46,557 nt of DNA from Clostridia bacterium (GTDB lineage: Bacteria > Bacillota > Clostridia > Lachnospirales > Bianqueaceae). Under the pieces are notes generated by a model that saw nothing but the letters and a program-made list of their open reading frames with translations, did not search any database and was not told where the DNA came from. The stretch lies in contig CAAFMN010000091.1 of assembly GCA_900764045.1 (NCBI GenBank), positions 1-46,557 on the forward strand, in the 5' to 3' direction. Numbering within the stretch: the first letter of the stretch is position 1; each line of letters opens with the position of its first letter. Made by a program: the position numbers and the translations under genes. Positions 33,990 through 42,078 of this stretch are shown piece by piece.

Positions 33990-34180
33990 ATCTGTGGGTA
34001 TTTCCCACCAAATTGGATGATAAAGGGGTGAAGAGATGGACGCTGGAAGTAGCAATGGCATAGGACCCGGTCGAGAACGGAAGAGGGCCAGACTGTATTC
34101 CGGTCCGTCCCTTCTCTAAAACCCGTCGTATGCCTCACTGTTTACTACAATTTAAAATACAGTAATAGGAGGCGATTCCA
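33990..34180 (+). ncRNA. structured mgtE leader RNA, candidate metal-sensing element
   Basis: Hairpin GTGGG-TATTT-CCCAC (33994-34008). A long helix pairs 34026-34042 with 34106-34124 (GGGT/ACCC, AGAGA/TCTCT, GGACG/CGTCC). A second helix pairs GGCATA-g-GAC (34057-34066) with GTC-g-TATGCC (34125-34134). The strands of the two helices alternate, so they form a pseudoknot or exclude each other. A weak TTACT/AGTAA hairpin precedes AGGAGG. I see no M-box signature (GGUGAGGCUCCU, CGCUGCUGCC). Function by metal sensing is inferred from position. Confidence 0.5.
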
Positions 34181-35536
34181 ATGAGCACTGTACAGATTTC
34201 TCTGGATCAGATGATCCAGAGCCTGTTAGATTCCAAAAAATACACTACGCTCCGCGATATGCTGACTACCATGAACCCCGCTGATATTGCCGGGGTATTT
34301 CGTCTGCTGCCGGACAATTCCCTGCCGCTTCTGTTTCGTCTGCTTCCCAAAGAATTGGCGGCCGATACCTTTGTCGAAATGGACGAGGACTCTCAGGAGC
34401 TTCTGATTCAGGGATTCAGTGACCGCGAACTTAAAGAAGTCATCGATGAGCTATATGTGGATGATGCCGTTGACCTGGTGGAGGAGATGCCTGCCACCGT
34501 TGTCAAGCGGATTCTGAAACAAGCGGCGCCGGATATGCGTCAGATGATCAATGAGATTCTGAAGTATCCGGAAGATTCCGCAGGCAGCATCATGACCACC
34601 GAATATGTCAACCTATGGCCTCAGATGACCGTATCAGAGGCTCTGGAGCGTATCCGCAAAACAGGTGTAGATAAGGAGACCATCTATACCTGTTACGTTA
34701 CCGCTGAAAACCGAACACTGGTCGGCATCGTTACCGCCCGTTCACTGCTTCTCGCAGATGGTTCTTCCAAGATTCAGGATATCATGGAGTCCCACGTAAT
34801 CAGCGTGCAAACGGTAACGGACCAGGAGCAGGTCGCCCTGATGTTCAACAAATACAACTTTCTGGCGCTGCCCGTCGTTGACCAGGAGAACCGTCTGGTC
34901 GGTATCGTCACGGTTGATGACGCTATCGATGTCCTGCAGGAAGAGACCACCGAGGATATTGAAAAGATGGCCGCTATCGTACCTTCTGATAAACCGTACC
35001 TGCGTACAGGTATCTGGACCACTTTCAAACAGCGTATTCCATGGCTTCTGATCCTGATGATTTCCGCTACCTTCACCGGCATGATCATCTCCTCTTTTGA
35101 AAACGCGTTGGCTGCTCAGGTTGTGCTGACCGCGTTCATCCCCATGCTGATGGACACAGGCGGTAATTCCGGAAGCCAGGCCGCCGTTACGATTATCCGC
35201 GGACTCTCCCTGAATGAAATTCAATTCAAAGATCTGTTCCGTGTCCTCTGGAAGGAATTCCGCGTGGGAATTCTCTGCGGCGCCGCATTGGCGGCCGCCA
35301 ATATGGTAAAGCTTCTGATTCTGGACCGTGTCAGCCTGATGGTCGCTTTCGCTGTTTGTCTGACACTGTTGGTCACTGTCATTCTGGCCAAGCTCGTCGG
35401 CTGCTCCCTTCCGATCCTCGCGAAGAAAATCGGCTTTGACCCTACCGTAATGGCAAGTCCCTTTATCACGACCATTGTCGATGCTTTTTCCCTGCTGATT
35501 TATTTCGAGATCGCGACCATGCTTCTCGGACTGTAA
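34181..35536 (+). CDS. mgtE: magnesium transporter MgtE
   Basis: 451 residues, standard length. N-terminal cytoplasmic MgtE_N domain (1-130), two CBS domains (about 135-255, including IVTARSLL and LVGIVTVDDAIDVLQEE) that sense cytoplasmic Mg2+, then five membrane helices forming a dimeric channel, with MLMDTGGNSGSQAAVTIIRGLS as the pore motif. AGGAGG lies 8 bases before the ATG. Behind a consensus promoter and a long leader that may control it. Confidence 0.95.
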   Translation: MSTVQISLDQMIQSLLDSKKYTTLRDMLTTMNPADIAGVFRLLPDNSLPLLFRLLPKELAADTFVEMDEDSQELLIQGFSDRELKEVIDELYVDDAVDLVEEMPATVVKRILKQAAPDMRQMINEILKYPEDSAGSIMTTEYVNLWPQMTVSEALERIRKTGVDKETIYTCYVTAENRTLVGIVTARSLLLADGSSKIQDIMESHVISVQTVTDQEQVALMFNKYNFLALPVVDQENRLVGIVTVDDAIDVLQEETTEDIEKMAAIVPSDKPYLRTGIWTTFKQRIPWLLILMISATFTGMIISSFENALAAQVVLTAFIPMLMDTGGNSGSQAAVTIIRGLSLNEIQFKDLFRVLWKEFRVGILCGAALAAANMVKLLILDRVSLMVAFAVCLTLLVTVILAKLVGCSLPILAKKIGFDPTVMASPFITTIVDAFSLLIYFEIATMLLGL

Positions 35537-35539
35537 CAG

Positions 35540-35585
35540 AAAAGGCTTCCCTGCCGGATCGTCCGGTTGGAAAGCCTTTTGTATT
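35540..35585. terminator. bidirectional terminator between mgtE and aspartate kinase
   Basis: AAAAGGCTTcC/GgAAAGCCTTTT outer stem with an inner GCCGGA/TCCGGT helix; works for both convergent genes. Confidence 0.85.
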
Positions 35586-35602
35586 ACTCTATAAACTTTC
35601 AC

Positions 35603-36913
35603 TTAATAAAACGCATGATAAATATTGCGGATCGTCTTTTCGAAATCTTCTTCCTGAATACCCAGAATGATATTCAGCTCACTGGATCCTTGATCGATCA
35701 TACGGATATTGACGTCCGCGTTGGCTGCCGCTTCGAAGACCTTGGAAGCCGTTCCCTTGGCACTGCGCATACCGCGGCCAACAACCGCGATCAGCGCCAA
35801 TCCACGATCCATACAGATATAATCCGGATGCGTCGCCTGCGTCATAGCGCTCAGCAGCAGATTCTCACGTCCGCGCACCTCTTCCTCTTTGAGTACGACG
35901 CACATCGTATCGATTCCAGAGGGCAGATGCTCAAAGTTGATGTTAAAGTCCTTCAGAACCTGCAGGACCTTAAGGGCAAATCCTACTTCCTGATTCATCA
36001 TATCCTTCTCGATCCGGATAACGACAAATCCCTTATGTCCGGCAATGCCCGTGATGACATCTCCGCCCGGCGCTACGCCCGCGTGAGCCACGATCATCGT
36101 TCCCTCATCCTCCGGATGATTGGTATTGCGGATATTGATGGGAATTCCCGCTTCCTTTACCGGGAAGATCGAATCCGCATGCAGTACCGTCGCTCCCATA
36201 TAGGACAGTTCCCGAAGTTCTCTGTAGGTAATCGTCTGAATCGGGCGCGGATTTTCTACAATTCTGGGATCGCACATCAAAAATCCCGACACATCTGTCC
36301 AATTTTCATACAGATCCGCATTGACCGCCTGCGCGACAATCGCACCGGTAACATCCGATCCGCCTCTTGAAAATGTCTTGATCCGTCCGTCCGGCAGAGC
36401 TCCGTAAAAACCCGGAATGACCACACGATCACAGCCAGCCAGGATCACCCGCATGACCTTCATCGTCTTGGCCGCATCATACTTACCATCTTCATCAAAA
36501 AAGACCACTCTCGAGGCATCCACAAATTGATACCCCAAATACTCCGCCAGCAGAATGCCATTCAGATACTCTCCCCGGCTCGCCATATAATCCTGGCTGC
36601 ATCCGGAACGAAGATTTTCCTCAATCTCTTCAAATTCATGCTTCAGCGTTGCCGAAAGTGCCAGCTCTTCACGAATGGAATCATAACGGGCACGGACTTT
36701 GTCCAAGATAGGTTTCCAATCCTCACCTGCTCTGGCTGCTGTATATGTCGCCAGCAACAGATCCGTTACCTTATCATCTTCCTTAAAACGCTTGCCGGGA
36801 GCCGAAGGCACTACATAGCGGCGGCTCTCTTCGCCCAGAACAATAGCCCCGACCTTGCGGAACTGTCCCGCGTCAGCCAACGAACTGCCGCCAAACTTAA
36901 CAACCTTCTTCAT
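35603..36913 (-). CDS. aspartate kinase
   Basis: 436 residues. Phosphorylates L-aspartate, first step to lysine, threonine, methionine and isoleucine. KFGGSSLA at the N-terminus, FSRGGSDVTGA (about 203-213), and the LMCDPRIVENPRPI segment are the kinase signatures; two ACT domains (about 300-436) suggest feedback inhibition. Class (LysC, ThrA-like or YclM-like) not assigned. Lacks the usual beta-subunit internal start hints. A leader of about 70 bases with two small hairpins lies upstream. Confidence 0.93.
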   Translation of the reverse strand: MKKVVKFGGSSLADAGQFRKVGAIVLGEESRRYVVPSAPGKRFKEDDKVTDLLLATYTAARAGEDWKPILDKVRARYDSIREELALSATLKHEFEEIEENLRSGCSQDYMASRGEYLNGILLAEYLGYQFVDASRVVFFDEDGKYDAAKTMKVMRVILAGCDRVVIPGFYGALPDGRIKTFSRGGSDVTGAIVAQAVNADLYENWTDVSGFLMCDPRIVENPRPIQTITYRELRELSYMGATVLHADSIFPVKEAGIPINIRNTNHPEDEGTMIVAHAGVAPGGDVITGIAGHKGFVVIRIEKDMMNQEVGFALKVLQVLKDFNINFEHLPSGIDTMCVVLKEEEVRGRENLLLSAMTQATHPDYICMDRGLALIAVVGRGMRSAKGTASKVFEAAANADVNIRMIDQGSSELNIILGIQEEDFEKTIRNIYHAFY

Positions 36914-36985
36914 AATTCAAAACTCCAGTATCCTATGATGATGATTAACTTGTTGTTAATCGCGGTCAAATAGGGCCGCGGTGTT

Positions 36986-37014
36986 AGAATATCATATTTT
37001 CCGCATAAATGCAA
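36986..37014 (-). promoter_or_regulatory. aspartate kinase promoter
   Basis: TTGCAT (37009-37014), 17-base spacer, TATTCT (36986-36991). Downstream leader has CGCGG/CCGCG and GATTAAC-AACAA-GTTAATC hairpins. Confidence 0.7.
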
Positions 37015-37048
37015 GGATTTTTCTACAAAGATTTCCACGTTTCGGCTT

Positions 37049-37549
37049 TTATAGCGCCGCGGCTGTCTCCTGCATCTTTCGATCCTTTTCACGAACGGCC
37101 TGCGCCATTTCTTCCTTGCTCTTATGAAGCTTCCGTGCCAATTCCGGATCGCCCAGCGCCAGAATCTGCACTGCCAGTGTGCCGGCGTTGGCCGCCGCGT
37201 CGATTCCGACTGTCGCTACCGGTACGCCCGGAGGCATCATCACCGTCGCGAGAAGCGCGTCCATTCCGTCCAGTGCCGCCGACTTCATGGGGATTCCGAT
37301 TACCGGCAGAATGGTGTGTGCCGCCAGCACGCCGCCCAGATGCGCCGCCATGCCTGCCGCCGCAATAATTACGCCAAAGCCCTGTGCTTCCGCGTTTTTG
37401 GCAAATGCGCAGGCTTCCTCCGGTGTCCTGTGCGCGCTCATCACATGTACCTCAGTCTCTACCCCAAAGGACTTTAATTTGCTTACCGCCTTCTGCACAA
37501 TCGGCCAATCACTGTCGCTGCCCATAATTACAGCTGCTTTCTTTGCCAT
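37049..37549 (-). CDS. purE: N5-carboxyaminoimidazole ribonucleotide mutase
   Basis: 166 residues from ATG at 37547-37549 (AGGAGG upstream). Class I PurE of purine synthesis, moving the carboxyl group of N5-CAIR to form CAIR. MGSDSDWP near the start, MSAHRTPE, and AAAGMAAHLGGVLAAHT are all present. No purK or other pur genes are adjacent. Confidence 0.95.
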   Translation of the reverse strand: MAKKAAVIMGSDSDWPIVQKAVSKLKSFGVETEVHVMSAHRTPEEACAFAKNAEAQGFGVIIAAAGMAAHLGGVLAAHTILPVIGIPMKSAALDGMDALLATVMMPPGVPVATVGIDAAANAGTLAVQILALGDPELARKLHKSKEEMAQAVREKDRKMQETAAAL

Positions 37550-37581
37550 AATACTGCCTCCTTTTCCACTCTTTCCTCTGT

Positions 37582-37610
37582 AGTATAGCCTGAATCCGGC
37601 CAAAATGCAA
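37582..37610 (-). promoter_or_regulatory. purE promoter
   Basis: TTGCAT (37605-37610), 17-base spacer, TATACT (37582-37587). Confidence 0.7.
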
Positions 37611-37640
37611 CACAGAATCTATTTTTTTGTAATTTCCCCC

Positions 37641-37669
37641 TTGTTATCGGGAATTCTTCATAGTATAAT
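37641..37669 (+). promoter_or_regulatory. asnS promoter
   Basis: TTGTTA (37641-37646), 17-base spacer, TATAAT (37664-37669), 33 bases before the start codon; no room for a T-box leader. Confidence 0.75.
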
Positions 37670-37701
37670 AAGATACAAATTCACTGAAAGGAGGATTCCG
37701 C

Positions 37702-39147
37702 ATGGAATCTATTTTACTCCGTGACCTGTATAAGGATGGTCACGCCCTGGCTTCTTCTCTGAACGGTCAGGAAATCACAGTGAGCGGTTGGGTTCGCTCG
37801 ATCCGTGATTCCAAATCTCTTGGATTTATCGTACTGCATGACGGCACTTGTTTTTCCACGCTTCAGATCGTCTATGAAGCAGACAAGGTGCATTCCTATA
37901 ATGAAAATAATAATACCTGCGAGGGAGCCGAGGCTTTCCGCGCTATCAGCCGTCTGACGGCCGGTTCTGCCATCATTGTACGAGGAACACTGGTTCTTAC
38001 ACCGGATGCCAAGCAGCCTTTTGAGCTGCATGCCTCCGACGTTACCCTGGAGGGCGCTTCCGCTGCCGATTATCCTCTACAGAAAAAGCGTCATTCCATG
38101 GAATATCTGCGGACCATCGCACATCTGCGTCCCCGTACCAATACATTCCAGGCGGTATTCCGTGTACGTTCCCTGGCTGCTTATGCCATCCACCGCTTTT
38201 TCCAGGAGCAGGGATTTATCTACGTTCACACGCCGATTCTGACGGGCAGTGACTGTGAAGGCGCCGGCGAGATGTTCCGTGTCACCACACAGCCTTTCGG
38301 CGCATATCCCACCGATGGAAAGGGCAATCCGGATCCGTCCCAGGACTTTTTCGGCAAGGCCGCCAATCTGACAGTCAGCGGCCAGCTCAACGGCGAAACC
38401 TATGCGGCCGCTTTCCGCAACATCTATACTTTTGGTCCTACCTTCCGCGCTGAAAACTCCAACACGCCGCGCCACGCTGCCGAGTTCTGGATGATCGAGC
38501 CGGAGATCTCCTTTGCCGACCTGTCGGATGATATGGATCTGGCCGAGGCTATGATCAAATACATCGTCAACTACCTTCTGGAGAATGCCCCGGAAGAGCT
38601 GGCGTTCTTCAACAGCTTTGTAGATAAGACTCTGATGGATCGGCTGCATGTCATTGTCGACAACGACTTTGCCCGCTGCTCTTATACCGAGGCCGTCAAG
38701 CTCCTGACAGAAAGCGGACATGAATTTGAATATAAGCCCTACTGGGGCTGCGATCTGCAGACAGAGCACGAGCGTTATCTGACCGAGCAGATCTTTAAGA
38801 AGCCTGTATTCGTTACCGATTATCCCAAGGAGATCAAGGCCTTCTACATGAAGCTTAATCCCGACGGCAAAACCGTGGCTGCCGCGGATATGTTGGTTCC
38901 CGGTGTCGGTGAGATGATCGGTGGTTCCCAGCGTGAGGACAATCTGGAGGTTCTGATGAACCGTATCCATGAGCTGGGTCTCAAAGAGGACGATTACTGG
39001 TGGTATCTGGATCTTCGCCGGTACGGCAGCAACCGCCATGCAGGTTTTGGTCTAGGATTTGAGCGTCTGATCATGTATGTCACCGGTATGGGCAATATCC
39101 GTGACGTACTGCCCTATCCTCGTACTGCCAAGAACCTGGAGTTCTGA
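37702..39147 (+). CDS. asnS: asparaginyl-tRNA synthetase
   Basis: 481 residues. Class IIb synthetase with N-terminal OB-fold anticodon-binding domain (ITVSGWVRSIRDSKSLGFIVLHDG, residues 24-47), motif 2 FGPTFRAENSNTPRHAAEFW and motif 3 GFGLGFERL near the C-terminus. An insertion with YKPYWGCDLQTEHERYL is typical of AsnRS. AGGAGG lies 7 bases before the ATG. Confidence 0.96.
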   Translation: MESILLRDLYKDGHALASSLNGQEITVSGWVRSIRDSKSLGFIVLHDGTCFSTLQIVYEADKVHSYNENNNTCEGAEAFRAISRLTAGSAIIVRGTLVLTPDAKQPFELHASDVTLEGASAADYPLQKKRHSMEYLRTIAHLRPRTNTFQAVFRVRSLAAYAIHRFFQEQGFIYVHTPILTGSDCEGAGEMFRVTTQPFGAYPTDGKGNPDPSQDFFGKAANLTVSGQLNGETYAAAFRNIYTFGPTFRAENSNTPRHAAEFWMIEPEISFADLSDDMDLAEAMIKYIVNYLLENAPEELAFFNSFVDKTLMDRLHVIVDNDFARCSYTEAVKLLTESGHEFEYKPYWGCDLQTEHERYLTEQIFKKPVFVTDYPKEIKAFYMKLNPDGKTVAAADMLVPGVGEMIGGSQREDNLEVLMNRIHELGLKEDDYWWYLDLRRYGSNRHAGFGLGFERLIMYVTGMGNIRDVLPYPRTAKNLEF

Positions 39148-39159
39148 TTTTAAACAAAC

Positions 39160-39185
39160 GGGTGATAGGATCGCTCCTATCACCC
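39160..39185 (+). terminator. hairpin after asnS
   Basis: Perfect 11-bp stem GGGTGATAGGA/TCCTATCACCC with a TCGC loop; only a weak T tract follows, so termination may be partial. Confidence 0.55.
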
Positions 39186-39210
39186 CGCATTATACCTTAT
39201 CTTAGAATCA

Positions 39211-40053
39211 ATGGACATCCGTACAATGAACGATCATCACCTATTTGATTTTCCCACTTCAGAGGATATTCCTGTCCTCTCTTTTATGTGGCAGACCTGC
39301 TTTGGAGAAACGCAGGAGGATGCCCTCTTTTTTCTAAAGAACCGATTCCGTCCCGGCGAGACACTCATCCTGCGCAATGGCGCTGGTATGCCAGTCTCCA
39401 TGATGACGCTGATCCCCGCCCGTCTTAACAATGTCGCGGGAGCCTATTTGTATGGTGTTGCCACGCATCCGGACTATCGAGGACAGGGGCTGATGCACCT
39501 GCTGCATCGGGAAGCAGTACAGTATCTGGCGTCACAGGGCACCCGCTTCACCTGCCTTGTTCCCGCCACGCATTCTCTGTTTTCTCTGTATGCGGAGCTT
39601 GGCTACGGGGTGCGTTTCTATCGGGCCCGCAGAGAATATTATAACCTGACGCCCTGCCCTTTTATTGACCTACACATCCCTTCTATGGTAGACTTTACCG
39701 CGATGCGGTCCGAATATCTTCAGCGCCTCCCTTATCGGCTGCGCCTTCTATGTCCGGATTATCTCTATCAGGAGCTTCGCCATTACGGCGGAGACGCTGT
39801 CAGTTTTGCCTGCCCCAATGATAAGACCGGCTACGCTGCCTACACCTTAAGCGGATCGACCCTGTATCTGAGGGAATGCAATGTAGACTTTACTCCGGAG
39901 TTGGGCGCTTCTCTGCTGGCTTATACCGGATGCCGCCAGATCACGGTTGAACTGCCGGAACCAGGATATCCGATAGGCATGTACCGTCCTCTGGGTACAG
40001 ATCCTTTTCCCGACGATTTTACGGCATATCTTTCCTTATGCCTGGATACCTGA
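39211..40053 (+). CDS. GNAT family N-acetyltransferase
   Basis: 280 residues. N-terminal GNAT domain with LYGVATHPDYRGQGLMHLLHREAV, holding the acetyl-CoA-binding RGQGLM, and a C-terminal sterol-carrier-like half as in the Eis-type group. Substrate unknown. No clear Shine-Dalgarno precedes the ATG at 39211, so an alternative start at the nearby ATG (39226) is possible. Confidence 0.85.
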   Translation: MDIRTMNDHHLFDFPTSEDIPVLSFMWQTCFGETQEDALFFLKNRFRPGETLILRNGAGMPVSMMTLIPARLNNVAGAYLYGVATHPDYRGQGLMHLLHREAVQYLASQGTRFTCLVPATHSLFSLYAELGYGVRFYRARREYYNLTPCPFIDLHIPSMVDFTAMRSEYLQRLPYRLRLLCPDYLYQELRHYGGDAVSFACPNDKTGYAAYTLSGSTLYLRECNVDFTPELGASLLAYTGCRQITVELPEPGYPIGMYRPLGTDPFPDDFTAYLSLCLDT

Positions 40054-40079
40054 GACAAGGGGGCCTTATACCAAAAACT

Positions 40080-40301
40080 CTGGTACACTTGAAAGAATGA
40101 GTCTCTTGCGTGTACCAGATTTTTATATGTTTTCTCTGGTTTCTTGAAATAATCTGGTACACTTAAGAGAATGAGACTCTTGCGTGTACCAGATTTTTAT
40201 ATGTTTTCTCTGGTTCCTTGAAATAATCTGGTACACTTAAGAGAATGAGTCTCTTGCGTGTACCAGATTTTTATATATTTTCTCTGGTTTCTTGAATAAG
40301 C
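40080..40301 (+). repeat. three tandem 74-bp hairpin units
   Basis: Units begin at 40080, 40154 and 40228. Each starts with a 39-base hairpin (outer stem CTGGTACAC/GTGTACCAG, inner helix such as AAGAGA/TCTCTT in unit 3) followed by ATTTTTATATG and a TTTTCTCTGGTTTCTTGAA spacer. Units are nearly identical; the inner helix varies slightly. Each looks like a plus-strand terminator, between a plus-strand gene and a minus-strand gene. Confidence 0.9.
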
Positions 40302-40331
40302 TGCCGCACTAACGTGCGACAGCCAACTATT

Positions 40332-41951
40332 TTACACATGAATCATCAGCGTCATCAGAGATTTTCTCTGTTCTGCCGTGGGTTCCTTCAGTTTTCCGTT
40401 CTGTAGAAGCGTATGAATGCAGTACATTGAAAAATACCCGTCCTCTCGGAATATCGACTGCAGCTCATAGGCTTTCACCTTTTTTAAATGTTCGGGAATA
40501 TCTTTCAGCGCCGCTTCCGCGTAAGGCGCTTTCATCATCTCAAACTCCTGCCGGTACTTAGCTTTCAGTCTTCTGCCAATGCTCAAAAGAGTGTCGCGGA
40601 TCCCATCGTCCCGCAAAACAACGATCTGCCATGCCGTTTTCCATTGTCCGTCCTGTTCTCTTTCCACCTTGATATAACCGCGTTCCGCTAGCCATGCGTA
40701 ATCCTTCTGCGGCAATACATGCTCCTTCTCCTCGTTAAAGAGCGCAATCGTTCTGTGCTGTTCCTCCGAGACATTTCTCTGCGCCCTATCCGACCACTCG
40801 GCATCCATCTGCCACATCATCTGATGCCCATCCAGATTCCACATCGGTCCGCACCATTCCTTTATATCGGCATAATCTTCTGGGAGGGCCATTGCGTCCG
40901 GAACGACAGAAGCGTGAAAGATATTATAGGCACCATCCGGACGAAGTGTCGCAACCTCCTCAAAAGAGATCTTAGGATCTACCGGTTCGGTATCGGAACT
41001 GGCCACGATATAAGGGATCAAGGACCACAGAAGATAATTGGGATCTGTCTGCGCACACTGGATTCCCGGATTCTTCAAAATTCCGGGCACCATAAGTTCC
41101 TCATACAGATCATTGGCAACCAGCTCTGCCGCATGTGCATACATCGTATTCTGCATTGTAAGCAGCTCCGCTGTAGGTTCATTGATGATAAAACCCGCGA
41201 TATACCGCCCCTTTTGCACCCGAAGAAAACCGTATTGTTCCAAGTATTCAGCCTCTGTCTCCACATACACCGGTGAGACACCCAGGTCGTCCGCGATCTC
41301 TGAAATCGTTTTCGCCGTATTTCGTACACAATAACAGATGTTCTGAGACAGAGCGGACCGGAAGAACTCTTCCAGAGATTTTGTCCCCAGGGATCCCTGA
41401 ATGCCGTAAGAACGGAATCGAATCGGATTAAATTGGAGTTCACTTGTTTTTCTGACCATATCCATACCTCGTTTCAACTCTTTTTTTGCCTCAAACAAAT
41501 GCCATTTGACAGTACCGACAGGAATCCCCAGCTCTCCGGCTATCTCCGCCTGCTTCCGGTTCTCATAATAATACGCGATCACAATCCGCCTCTGGAGCTT
41601 CGAGAGATACGCGATCTCTTTCTGCAAGCGGTGAACGGACTCCGCATTTTCATCGATCTCAATCTCGGAATTCGGATCCGCAATGAGCTCTGCGACCTCA
41701 TCCACTGAAACATTCATCATGCCTCTGACCGTATCGCGATAATAATTGCTGAGAGCGTTATGAGCGACTGTCCAGATAAACTTTCCCATATCTGTAATGT
41801 CATCCTTGACAAGAAGCGCCTGACACGCCCTTAACACGATCTCCTGCGACAGATCTTCCGCATCCTCTATGCTTTTACACTTCTTCATAGCAAATCCGAA
41901 TACAGGCTTTAAATATTCGGTTATGGTCTTCTCTACATCCTGTCTGTTCAT
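40332..41951 (-). CDS. ECF-type sigma-70 factor with a long C-terminal extension
   Basis: 539 residues. Sigma region 2 (about 10-85, EDAEDLSQEIVLRACQAL) and region 4 (about 108-160, LSKLQRRIVIAYYYENRKQAEIAGELGIPVGTVKWHL) are clear. The remaining roughly 370 residues contain a winged-HTH-like segment (TISEIADDLGVSPVYVETEAEYLEQYGFL) and an uncharacterised domain. No anti-sigma gene is adjacent, so the extension may regulate activity. AGAGGTG precedes the ATG. Its own promoter has ECF-like boxes. Lies downstream of an ABC operon on the same strand. Confidence 0.85.
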   Translation of the reverse strand: MNRQDVEKTITEYLKPVFGFAMKKCKSIEDAEDLSQEIVLRACQALLVKDDITDMGKFIWTVAHNALSNYYRDTVRGMMNVSVDEVAELIADPNSEIEIDENAESVHRLQKEIAYLSKLQRRIVIAYYYENRKQAEIAGELGIPVGTVKWHLFEAKKELKRGMDMVRKTSELQFNPIRFRSYGIQGSLGTKSLEEFFRSALSQNICYCVRNTAKTISEIADDLGVSPVYVETEAEYLEQYGFLRVQKGRYIAGFIINEPTAELLTMQNTMYAHAAELVANDLYEELMVPGILKNPGIQCAQTDPNYLLWSLIPYIVASSDTEPVDPKISFEEVATLRPDGAYNIFHASVVPDAMALPEDYADIKEWCGPMWNLDGHQMMWQMDAEWSDRAQRNVSEEQHRTIALFNEEKEHVLPQKDYAWLAERGYIKVEREQDGQWKTAWQIVVLRDDGIRDTLLSIGRRLKAKYRQEFEMMKAPYAEAALKDIPEHLKKVKAYELQSIFREDGYFSMYCIHTLLQNGKLKEPTAEQRKSLMTLMIHV

Positions 41952-41984
41952 TTGTTTGCACCTCTTTGAAAGCTTTCACCTATA

Positions 41985-42010
41985 TAGACACGCATATCAG
42001 AAAAGGTTGG
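41985..42010 (-). promoter_or_regulatory. ECF-type promoter of the sigma gene
   Basis: CCAACCTTTT (42001-42010) and CGTGTCTATATA (41981-41992) resemble the AACC and CGTCTAT boxes used by ECF sigma factors; no sigma-A boxes are evident. Autoregulation is inferred. Confidence 0.55.
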
Positions 42011-42036
42011 TGCTTTTTGAAAAATTCTTTTATATA

Positions 42037-42075
42037 CAAAGGACGCCGTCTTCTGAAACTGAGACGGCGCCCCAT
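42037..42075 (-). terminator. hairpin between permease and sigma gene
   Basis: CGCCGTCT/AGACGGCG stem (42044-42069), followed by TCCTTTGTATATA on the minus strand; a partial terminator between the ABC operon and the sigma gene. Confidence 0.6.
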
Positions 42076-42078
42076 GAA

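Noticed and set aside
33990..34180. M-box (ykoK) riboswitch in front of mgtE
   Set aside because: The conserved M-box blocks are not present in the leader; reported instead as a structured leader of unknown class.
37670..37701. T-box leader before asnS
   Set aside because: Only about 30 bases separate promoter and start codon, too short for a T-box.
40080..40301. CRISPR array
   Set aside because: The three units are nearly identical over their full length, with no variable spacers of unique sequence and no cas genes.
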